A DNA stretch of 11,154 nt. It comes from Actinomycetota bacterium (GTDB lineage: Bacteria > Actinomycetota > Actinomycetes > Nanopelagicales > Nanopelagicaceae). Positions 1-6,185 of this stretch are shown here, piece by piece. The DNA lies in NCBI GenBank assembly GCA_009699765.1, contig WLNN01000032.1:1-11154 (forward strand). Direction: 5' to 3'. The stretch's first letter is position 1, and each line of letters opens with the position of its first letter. Position numbers and translations under genes: made by a program. The notes beneath the pieces were generated by a model. The model had not been told where the DNA came from. It saw only the letters and a list, made by a program, of their open reading frames with translations, and ran no database searches.

Positions 1-1107
1 CGCGACCTTCGCGAAAGCGTGCGCGCACTTGCAGCGAAAGAAATTGAACCCTTTGCACATTCAGTGGATGAAGATCATCGCTATCCGCAAGAAGCTCACG
101 ACGCATTGCTTAAAAATGGTCTCTTTGCCTCACATGTTCCAACGGAAAACGGTGGCGATGGAGCGGATGCTCTAGCTGTTGTAATCATTATTGAAGAAAT
201 CGCACGAGTATGTGGCTCTTCTTCACTTATTCCTGCTGTCAATAAGCTGGGCTCGCTACCTTTAATTCTTGGTGGAAATACCGAACAAAAAAATAAATGG
301 CTTCCGCAGTTAGCTAAGGGAAAAGGTTTTTCATACTGCCTCTCCGAATCCGAATCTGGATCAGATGCCGCGGCGCTAAAGACTAAAGCGGTAAGAGATG
401 GCGATAACTGGATCATTAATGGAAGTAAAAAATGGATTTCCAATGCTGGTGTATCTGAGTTTTATACCGTTATTGCTCAGACTGATCCAACACTTGGCTC
501 TAAAGGCATCACCGCGTTTGTCGTAGAAAAAAGTGATTCTGGTGTTTCATTTGGTGCCCCTGAGAAGAAGATGGGTTTTCGAGGATCTCCTACTCGCGAA
601 GTCTATTTCGATAACGTGATTATCGGTGATGATCGTCGTATCTCTGAAATCGGAAAAGGTTTTGCACTCGCGATGGACACTCTTGATCACACCCGAATCA
701 CAATTGCTGCACAAGCCCTAGGCCTTGCCCAAGGAGCTTTTGATGCGGCGAAGAAATATTCACATGAGCGCAAGCAATTTGGGAAAGAAATATTTGATTT
801 CCAGGGAGTTCAATTTATGTTAGCCGATATGGCAATTGCTATCGAGTCGGCAAGACAACTTACATATACCGCCGCTGCAAAGAGTGAGCGCAATGATGCT
901 GACCTTAAATTCTATTCGGCAGCATGTAAGACCCTCGCCTCTGATGTTGCAATGAAGGTAACTACTGACGCTGTTCAAATCCTTGGTGGATATGGTTATG
1001 TAAGCGATTACCCGGTCGAGCGAATGATGCGCGATGCCAAACTTACTCAAATCTATGAGGGAACAAATCAGATTCAGCGCATTGTCATTGCGCGTAATCT
1101 TCCTTAA
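1..1107 (+). CDS. Acyl-CoA dehydrogenase (5' end outside the window)
   Basis: FAD-dependent acyl-CoA dehydrogenase, predicted to form the alpha,beta double bond of a short- or medium-chain acyl-CoA in fatty-acid or branched-chain amino-acid breakdown, passing electrons to ETF. The frame is open from base 1 (R-D-L-R-E-S before the first possible GTG at 19). That block is the usual 'LRESVRxFA' part of the family N-terminus, so the true start lies roughly 10-20 codons upstream and GTG 19 is probably internal. Visible motifs: the FAD/substrate block YCLSESESGSDAA (about nt 334-372), KKWISNAG (about 427-450), the ERKQFGK region (about 766-786), the C-terminal GGYGY motif (about 985-999) and the catalytic glutamate in IYEGTNQ (GAG at 1057-1059). 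The stop TAA at 1105-1107 directly touches the stop of the convergent cyclo-ligase gene. The precise substrate cannot be told from sequence. Confidence 0.95.
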   Translation, partial: RDLRESVRALAAKEIEPFAHSVDEDHRYPQEAHDALLKNGLFASHVPTENGGDGADALAVVIIIEEIARVCGSSSLIPAVNKLGSLPLILGGNTEQKNKWLPQLAKGKGFSYCLSESESGSDAAALKTKAVRDGDNWIINGSKKWISNAGVSEFYTVIAQTDPTLGSKGITAFVVEKSDSGVSFGAPEKKMGFRGSPTREVYFDNVIIGDDRRISEIGKGFALAMDTLDHTRITIAAQALGLAQGAFDAAKKYSHERKQFGKEIFDFQGVQFMLADMAIAIESARQLTYTAAAKSERNDADLKFYSAACKTLASDVAMKVTTDAVQILGGYGYVSDYPVERMMRDAKLTQIYEGTNQIQRIVIARNLP

Positions 1108-1629
1108 TCACCAGCTGCTAACCGGTACATCCCAAGAATCGCGCGGTAGGTCGTGTTCCATTTTCTCAAAGTTAAATACAACTCCGTGTTTCCAAGCACG
1201 CAATTTAGGGAGTGCGCGGTCGTAATAGCCGCCACCTTGCCCTAGTCGAAAACCTTCAGGATCTATCGCAAGAGCAGGAACCAAAACAAGATCAATCGCT
1301 TCAAGATTTTCAAATGCCGATCCGAGTGGTTCTTGAATATTTCCATTTGCTTTCAAATTTTCAGAGAGCCCGTTCCATTGAACCCAAATAATTTGATCTC
1401 CTTCTATTCGAGGGAGAAGAAGCGTTTTACCGGAGTTAATAATGGATTGATTGAGTTCAATAGTGTTGGGTTCGTAGCCATAGGAAAAATATGAGGCAAT
1501 TACAGTGGCTTTAGAAAATTCTGGAAGCGTTAGTAAATGTAGGAGATTGTGTTCTATGTAACGCTCTTCCCTTTGCGCGCGCAGACGACGTCGAAGATTA
1601 GACTTAACATCAGCACGACCGGTTGACAT
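1108..1629 (-). CDS. 5-formyltetrahydrofolate cyclo-ligase (methenyl-THF synthetase)
   Basis: ATP-dependent conversion of 5-formyl-THF to 5,10-methenyl-THF in the cytoplasm, returning a storage or inhibitory folate to the one-carbon pool. The 173-residue protein has the family's basic N-terminal region (RRRLRAQR, 13-20), the FSYGYEPNT block (48-56), LLPRIEG (71-77), the QEPLG substrate loop (99-103) and the signature RLGQGGGYYDR (128-138), followed by the closing HDLPRDSWDVPV. It is a little short for the family: the C-terminus stops at VPVSSW, where relatives usually run several residues further, and the N-terminal helix region is compact. The start is ATG (complement of 1627-1629), with a strong AGGAG ribosome binding site 6 nt upstream, unusual in this window. 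M. tuberculosis has the same divergent arrangement with galU between this gene and moeA; here galU is absent. Confidence 0.93.
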   Translation of the reverse strand: MSTGRADVKSNLRRRLRAQREERYIEHNLLHLLTLPEFSKATVIASYFSYGYEPNTIELNQSIINSGKTLLLPRIEGDQIIWVQWNGLSENLKANGNIQEPLGSAFENLEAIDLVLVPALAIDPEGFRLGQGGGYYDRALPKLRAWKHGVVFNFEKMEHDLPRDSWDVPVSSW

Positions 1630-1647
1630 TGAAATCTCCTATTTCAA
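1629..1647 (-). promoter_or_regulatory. Hairpin/dyad presenting the cyclo-ligase ribosome binding site
   Basis: A perfect inverted repeat with 7-bp arms, TTGAAAT and ATTTCAA, flanks a 5-nt centre. On the minus strand that centre is exactly AGGAG, the Shine-Dalgarno sequence, and the last base of the 3' arm is the A of the start codon. In RNA this would be a small A/U-rich stem holding the ribosome binding site in its loop. In DNA it is a 19-bp interrupted palindrome in the 58-bp divergent gap that could bind a dimeric regulator. Both roles are inferences; the symmetry is directly visible. The stem would be weak because only one of its seven pairs is G-C. Confidence 0.45.
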
Positions 1648-1687
1648 TCACATAAAAAGACCCATCCAACAAGTAAGGTTACTGGCT

Positions 1688-2599
1688 ATGTCCGATCGAA
1701 TGCGAGTTGATGAGGTTCTCACCTCACTTTTGAATCTCTGCAATCCGCTCGAACCATTCGATATGCCGCTTCTTGATGCACATGGTGCAACTCTCGCCGA
1801 AGATGTTTATGCAGGCGAACGTCTTGTCATGAAGTCCGGCAGCAGAATTCGTTCAACACAGATCGGCTTAGCTGCATCAATTGGTCTTGACCATCTACCT
1901 ACACGCCCGCATCCACGCGTAGTCGTAATTTCAGCTGGCCCAGATTTAGTCGAACCCGGAATCGATCTTGTTGGTGATGAAGAGTACGAGACCAATTCTT
2001 GGCTGCTAACAACTGCAGTTAGAGAAACTGGCGCAGTTGCGTATCGCGTACATTCGATTCCAGAAAATGAAGATCAACTTCAAAATGCAATTGAAGATCA
2101 ATTAGTACGAGCAGACTTAATCATTATCAGCGGTGAGCGTCATGATGATTCTTTTGATTTAATCACTCGCACCCTACAAAAAATGGGCGAAGTAACCGCA
2201 GCCGAGGTGGCCATTGATTCTGGCGGTCGTCATAACTTCGGCCAAATCGGCCCCGATAAAATTCCAGTTGTCACTCTTCCAGGTGATCCGATTGCCGCAT
2301 ACATCTCCTTTGAACTTTTAGTTCGCCCAATGATTCGCACCATGCTTGGTGCGGCAACGATTCACCGACCATCAGTTAAGGCTCGCCTCGAGAAAGGCTT
2401 GAGCTCAACAGCCGGTGTTCGCACCTACGTCCGTGCAATTCTCAGTGAAGATGGAAAATCTGTTACCCCACTTGGATCACAAGATGAGCAAGCAACGCTC
2501 TCGGATGCCAATGCGCTCATTGCCGTGAACGAATCCGACGGCAAGATTGCTGCAGGCACAGAAGTCACCGTTGTAGTTCTAGAGCGACGTTACATTTAG
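1688..2599 (+). CDS. MoeA/gephyrin-like protein lacking domain II, probable Glp-type division scaffold
   Basis: The sequence is homologous to MoeA (molybdopterin molybdotransferase) but only 303 residues, against about 400-425 usually. Residues 7-45 match the first helical segment (VDEVL, then LAEDVYAGE). The text then jumps to RLVMKSGSRIRSTQIGLAASIG (45-66), which in MoeA comes after domain II. The PPFDNSAMDGYA motif and about 100 residues of domain II are therefore missing. The domain III fold remains (78-220), but key motifs are eroded: TGDEL is SAGPDL (82-87), SGGVSxGxxD is SGERHDDSFD (148-157), and the KPGKP site is DSGGR. LPGDPIAAY (197-205) and a domain IV (228-300) remain. The ATG at 1688 follows a weak TAAGG. 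The gene is 8 bp from rimJ and upstream of a glpR/sepX homologue. In corynebacteria a MoeA paralogue here, Glp, binds FtsZ and the membrane receptor GlpR. A scaffold role is inferred, and molybdenum insertion looks unlikely. Confidence 0.85.
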   Translation: MSDRMRVDEVLTSLLNLCNPLEPFDMPLLDAHGATLAEDVYAGERLVMKSGSRIRSTQIGLAASIGLDHLPTRPHPRVVVISAGPDLVEPGIDLVGDEEYETNSWLLTTAVRETGAVAYRVHSIPENEDQLQNAIEDQLVRADLIIISGERHDDSFDLITRTLQKMGEVTAAEVAIDSGGRHNFGQIGPDKIPVVTLPGDPIAAYISFELLVRPMIRTMLGAATIHRPSVKARLEKGLSSTAGVRTYVRAILSEDGKSVTPLGSQDEQATLSDANALIAVNESDGKIAAGTEVTVVVLERRYI

Positions 2600-2607
2600 A
2601 GCGCATC

Positions 2608-3183
2608 ATGTGGCCAGTAACCCTTCACGGAGATTTAATTGAATTGAGGCCACCTCGATTTCGAGATCGCGCACAGTGGAACCGGGTTCGTTCGGAAAAT
2701 AAAGAGTATTTAGCGCCCTGGGAGGCTTCACTTCCAATGACTCCAGTAGGTGCGCCAGCAAGTGACTTCATTTCGAAGCGACCTTCTTTTTATGCAATGG
2801 TCAGAGCGCTTCAGCGTGAAGCACGTGCGGGGCGTTCGTATTCATTTATGGTCTGGTCGGGCAATAATCTCGTCGGACAAATCACGATGGGCGGCGTTAT
2901 TTATGGCGCACTTCGTGGCGCGCATATTGGGTATTGGATCGATCGCAATTATGCGGGCCGCGGCTTCACAACTGATGCAGTTTCAACCCTTACCAAATAC
3001 GCATTCGACGCCCTCGGCTTACATAGAATTGAAATCAATATACGACCAGAAAATGCAGCTTCAATCAGGGTTGCGATGAAATCTGGCTACCACATTGAAG
3101 GCAATCGAGCTGAATTTCTACACATCTCGGGGGCTTGGCGCGACCACATCTGCTTTGTAAAAATTAACGATTTAATCAAATAA
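2608..3183 (+). CDS. rimJ: GNAT-family N-acetyltransferase, RimJ type
   Basis: Predicted acetyl-CoA-dependent N-acetyltransferase of the RimJ/RimL group, which acetylates protein N-termini (RimJ acts on ribosomal protein S5 in E. coli); the real substrate here is unknown. The 191 residues contain the N-terminal LRPPRFRD strand-helix start (13-20), a central GQITMGGV strand (90-97), the acetyl-CoA pyrophosphate loop in YAGRGFTTDAV (115-125), then the family C-terminal block INIRPENAASIRVAMKSGY (143-161) and GAWRDHICF (175-183). It starts at ATG 2608, 8 bp after the moeA-like stop, with only a weak GAGC upstream, so translation may be coupled. A rimJ homologue between moeA and the glpR/sepX gene is a recurring actinobacterial arrangement (Rv0994-Rv0996 in M. 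tuberculosis, from memory). The usual moaC neighbour seen in some relatives is absent. Confidence 0.88.
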   Translation: MWPVTLHGDLIELRPPRFRDRAQWNRVRSENKEYLAPWEASLPMTPVGAPASDFISKRPSFYAMVRALQREARAGRSYSFMVWSGNNLVGQITMGGVIYGALRGAHIGYWIDRNYAGRGFTTDAVSTLTKYAFDALGLHRIEINIRPENAASIRVAMKSGYHIEGNRAEFLHISGAWRDHICFVKINDLIK

Positions 3184-3221
3184 AACCCTCGTAAATCCCA
3201 AAGCTTTTAACCCTCTCCAAC

Positions 3222-3227
3222 TAATCT
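3222..3227 (+). promoter_or_regulatory. Possible -10 box (TAATCT) for leaderless glpR/sepX
   Basis: TAATCT fits the actinobacterial TAnnnT -10 pattern and ends 9 nt before the ATG at 3237, so a transcript would begin within about 3 nt of the start codon. There is no Shine-Dalgarno sequence before this gene, which fits leaderless translation. No convincing -35 is visible. The 53-bp gap after rimJ is the longest one inside this gene run. Confidence 0.3.
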
Positions 3228-3236
3228 TGGCCCATC

Positions 3237-4013
3237 ATGGCGTCGGGAATTATTTATCTAGCAATAGTGGGCATGTGGGTAGCCTATTTTTTGCCACGCT
3301 GGATACATAACAAGAATGAATTCTCTGGAAAACATGTTGAGAATTATAAAAGTGCACTTCGTGCAGTCGCAGGTAATACTCCCGGAGCAAAAATTGGTAC
3401 CGGAGTCATTTACACCGATGTTGATCACGTCGCCCGTGTAGCTCAAAGATTACTTCGTCGCCGAATAATCTTTTTAATTATTGCAACCACATTCACAGCA
3501 ACATTGGCAGGAGTCATCATGAATACTCTCGCAGTCACTTCAATTCTTATTCCAATAACAGGATTGATTCTCTACGTTGCACATGTTCGTCGCCAGGCCA
3601 ATGCTGAGGCAATCCAGCATCGCCGCATGGATCAGATGCATCGTCGTACTGAAGGTGTATCGCACACAAATCTCTCTGACGTTGTTACTCCAAAATCTTC
3701 GACCGAACATTGGATTCCTTTTGCTGAACGTGAGCTCACTGGAATAACACTTCTTCCAAAAGGAACCGCTGCTGCGCGTGCGGAGTGGCAGCCAAATGAA
3801 ATTCCACTTCCTACCTACGTGAATGCAGCGAAGGCAGTTGCACCAAAGCGAGTTATTGACCTCACTGAGCCAGGTAAATGGAGTGATCAGCAGGAAGCGC
3901 TCGAAATTGCAGCTCTCAATGCGGCCGCACCGTCGCGCGATGAGATTTTCGATCAGCAGCTTGCGGATGAAGCAGTCGAACGCCTGCGCATAAATCGCGC
4001 AGCGAATCAGTAA
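3237..4013 (+). CDS. SepX/GlpR-family cell-division membrane protein
   Basis: Actinobacterial membrane protein of the family called SepX in Streptomyces (needed for septation) and GlpR in Corynebacterium (membrane receptor of the gephyrin-like Glp). The 258 residues show TM1 at about 4-19 (IIYLAIVGMWVAYFLP), a basic loop ending RLLRRR, TM2 at about 76-96, TM3 at about 98-117, then a cytosolic-looking charged tail. The tail carries the family block W184, PLPTYV (190-195) and KRVIDLTEPGKW (204-215). I recognise the family from the N-terminal IVGMWVAYFLPRW and the C-terminal PLPTYV/VIDLT motifs. The protein ends in a charged, helix-prone stretch (residues 216-258). The position after the moeA-like gene and rimJ is the conserved one. 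The gene ends 6 bp from the convergent mannosyltransferase stop. The specific Glp-receptor role in this organism is inferred. Confidence 0.82.
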   Translation: MASGIIYLAIVGMWVAYFLPRWIHNKNEFSGKHVENYKSALRAVAGNTPGAKIGTGVIYTDVDHVARVAQRLLRRRIIFLIIATTFTATLAGVIMNTLAVTSILIPITGLILYVAHVRRQANAEAIQHRRMDQMHRRTEGVSHTNLSDVVTPKSSTEHWIPFAERELTGITLLPKGTAAARAEWQPNEIPLPTYVNAAKAVAPKRVIDLTEPGKWSDQQEALEIAALNAAAPSRDEIFDQQLADEAVERLRINRAANQ

Positions 4014-4019
4014 TACTTT

Positions 4020-5336
4020 TTAAATCCAGCTCGCAAACCACATGTGCGCATGCCATGCCTCATATGTCATTACTTGACCCATATAAAGTGGCAAGAAATA
4101 TATGAAATTTATGGCGACTAGGGCAACCAAACCAAGAATTGTGATTTGCCCTAAAAAGTACGCACGTTCACTTTTACGTCGCGCAGACGTTAAGAACAAT
4201 TTTGCGCAATAAACCAATGCAAGGATTAGAAACGGCTCAAAAACAATCGCATAAAATGTAAAGACTGTCCGCTGCTGGAAGAAGAACCAAGGAAGATAAC
4301 CGGCAGCCATCCCAGTAGTAATAATTGTGACTGCAGAATCAAAATTCCGAGTCAGCAGAGAACGCACCCAAAACCCTAAAACGACTGCAATTGCAATTGT
4401 TCCCGCCCACCACAAAAGTGGCGTTCCAAGCGCGAGAACTTCTTGCGAACAAGAATCAGCACCACAGGTACTCGGTGATTGATAATGAAAACTCGTTGGA
4501 CGCCCCATTACAAGCCAAGACCACGGATTAGATTGGTAATTATGTTTTTGAGTTAATCCGGTGTGGAAGCCCAACATCTGCTGATGATAAAAAATAAATG
4601 AAGCGATTGGATTATTGGAATGGTCGCGATCCCAACCACGATCAGAGAAAAACCATCCTGCCCACGAAGTTATATAAATAGCAACGGGAAGAATTCCAAA
4701 TGCACCGATTCTAGATAGTGACGGCCTAATTAAATTGCGGCCTGAGTGATGAGTGAAAGCTCGATACAACGCAATCACTCCAAAGAGTGCGATGAAATAA
4801 ATTGCGCTCCACTTTGTGGCTAACGCCAAACCCAAGAAAAGACCTGTCCACCAGTATTTTCTAACGATAAAGAAATATGTAGAAATCAGAATGAAGAAAG
4901 CTAAGAAATTATCAAGTAAAGATGTTCTTGAATGCACAAGGGCTAATCCATCAAGTGCCATTAGCGCACTAGCAAGGCCCGTCAATAGCGGTGAGTAGAA
5001 GAGGCGGTGGGCAATAAGTGCCACAATCAAAATCATCAATGAACCTACAACTGCGGTCGCAATTCGCCATCCGAGGGGGTTATCACCAAATACTTTTATT
5101 CCTGATGCAATCATCCATTTGCCAACAGGCGGATGCACTACAAACTCTGGGTTTTTACCGCTTACCTCAACTCCGTACTTTAATAAATCGCGCGCACCAT
5201 CAACGTAATAGACCTCATCAAAAATAAAAGCCTTGATTGATCCGATATCAAAGAGTCGAAGCAGGAAGGATGCCATTGCAATCAATATTGGAGCGATAGC
5301 GGCGACCATGCGTAAAGAATATGGGAAGATACTCAT
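4020..5336 (-). CDS. Polyprenol-phosphate-mannose protein O-mannosyltransferase (GT39, PMT)
   Basis: Multi-pass membrane enzyme predicted to transfer mannose from polyprenol-phosphate-mannose to Ser/Thr of exported proteins, on the outer face of the membrane. The 438 residues (about 500 in M. tuberculosis Rv1002c, from memory) begin with a short N-terminus and TM1 (about 10-27). They contain the first-loop catalytic acidic pair in FDEVYYVDGA (D40, E41), HPPVGKW (68-74), the RTSLLDN motif (137-143), LATKWSA (172-178), the conserved cysteine pair C291/C296 before VLALGTPLLWW, QQRTVFTFY (354-362) and a final W-rich segment. About ten membrane helices are likely. The start ATG (complement of 5334-5336) is back to back with the rsmI ATG. 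Its AAGGA (complement of 5347-5351) lies inside rsmI, 10 nt upstream, so any promoter must also lie in rsmI. Confidence 0.92.
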   Translation of the reverse strand: MSIFPYSLRMVAAIAPILIAMASFLLRLFDIGSIKAFIFDEVYYVDGARDLLKYGVEVSGKNPEFVVHPPVGKWMIASGIKVFGDNPLGWRIATAVVGSLMILIVALIAHRLFYSPLLTGLASALMALDGLALVHSRTSLLDNFLAFFILISTYFFIVRKYWWTGLFLGLALATKWSAIYFIALFGVIALYRAFTHHSGRNLIRPSLSRIGAFGILPVAIYITSWAGWFFSDRGWDRDHSNNPIASFIFYHQQMLGFHTGLTQKHNYQSNPWSWLVMGRPTSFHYQSPSTCGADSCSQEVLALGTPLLWWAGTIAIAVVLGFWVRSLLTRNFDSAVTIITTGMAAGYLPWFFFQQRTVFTFYAIVFEPFLILALVYCAKLFLTSARRKSERAYFLGQITILGLVALVAINFIYFLPLYMGQVMTYEAWHAHMWFASWI

Positions 5337-6176
5337 ATGGCACTCATCCTTGCAGCGACTCCTCTAGGAAATCCGCTCGATGCCAGTGCTCGCCTTAAAG
5401 CTGCGATAGAAAGCGCCGAAATAATTGCCGCTGAAGATTCGCGCCGTTTTCATAGATTGGCCTCAGATATCGGAGCGACCTTTACTGCAAAAGTTCTCTC
5501 ATTCTTTGAAGGCAACGAAACCGACCGCACGCAAGAGTTGCTGACTTTATTGCGCGAAGGAAGAAATGTTTTGGTCCTCTCTGATGCCGGCATGCCGACA
5601 ATTAGCGATCCAGGTTTTCGTTTGATGCGCGATGCGATTGCAGAAAAATTGGAAGTGCATGTGATTCCGGGTCCAAGTGCGCCAACAATGGCAATTGCTC
5701 TAAGTGGCCTACCAACCGATCGTTTTACTTTTGAAGGTTTTGCACCGCGTACCTCTGGTGCGCGCATCTCGTTTTATGAATCACTTCGATTTGAAGAACG
5801 CACCATGGTCGTCTTTGAAGCTCCTCATCGTCTTCTTGAATCCTTAATTGATGCGCGTTCTATTTTGGGAGCAACACGACATGGCGCGATTTGTCGTGAG
5901 ATGACGAAGACGTATGAAGAGACCATTCGTGGCACGCTAGATGAACTCGTCAATTGGGCCACAAGCCATGAAGTCCTGGGAGAGATCACTCTTGTATTTG
6001 GTGGCGTTGAGGTCGGAACTGCTGTAAAAAGTAATGAAGAGATGGTTGCACGTGTTCGTGAATTCGAGGCCGCCGGTATGGAGCGTAAATTGGCCATTGC
6101 AACAGTGGCAGAAGAGCTCGATTTACCGAAGAAGTTGGTCTATGCCGCGGTAGTTGAAGACAAAAAGTCCAATTAG
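5337..6176 (+). CDS. rsmI: 16S rRNA (cytidine(1402)-2'-O)-methyltransferase
   Basis: SAM-dependent tetrapyrrole-methylase-fold enzyme that 2'-O-methylates C1402 of 16S rRNA near the decoding centre. The 279-residue length is normal. Motifs: LILAATPLGNPLDAS at the N-terminus (3-17), IAAEDSRR (30-37), LSDAGMPTISDPGFRL (81-96), VIPGPSAPTMAIALSGLP (109-126), FEGFAPR (132-138), VVFEAPHRLLESL (158-170), CREMTKTYEE (186-195) and a C-terminal LAIATVAEELDLPKKLVY block (252-269). The N-terminus aligns with the family from the first methionine, supporting ATG 5337. A GGGAAG lies 8 nt upstream, inside the divergent mannosyltransferase gene. It heads the rsmI-metG-tatD-ksgA-ispE run; metG follows after 9 bp. 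Confidence 0.95.
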   Translation: MALILAATPLGNPLDASARLKAAIESAEIIAAEDSRRFHRLASDIGATFTAKVLSFFEGNETDRTQELLTLLREGRNVLVLSDAGMPTISDPGFRLMRDAIAEKLEVHVIPGPSAPTMAIALSGLPTDRFTFEGFAPRTSGARISFYESLRFEERTMVVFEAPHRLLESLIDARSILGATRHGAICREMTKTYEETIRGTLDELVNWATSHEVLGEITLVFGGVEVGTAVKSNEEMVARVREFEAAGMERKLAIATVAEELDLPKKLVYAAVVEDKKSN

Positions 6177-6185
6177 AATTCGCAG

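Noticed and set aside
96..443. Open reading frame on the opposite strand of the acyl-CoA dehydrogenase
   Set aside because: No recognisable protein features, and it lies wholly within a strongly conserved gene; a shadow frame.
1623..1628. Perfect TTGACA matching a -35 box on + upstream of the moeA-like gene
   Set aside because: It overlaps the cyclo-ligase start codon and no -10 is found at 16-19 bp; probably chance.
1688..2599. The shortened MoeA-like gene as a decaying pseudogene
   Set aside because: The frame is intact, domains III and IV are well kept, and the gene is embedded in a tight run; erosion is confined to active-site motifs and domain II.
3200..3207. AAAGCTTT palindrome upstream of glpR
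   Set aside because: Short, A/T-rich and expected by chance; no T tract, so not a terminator.
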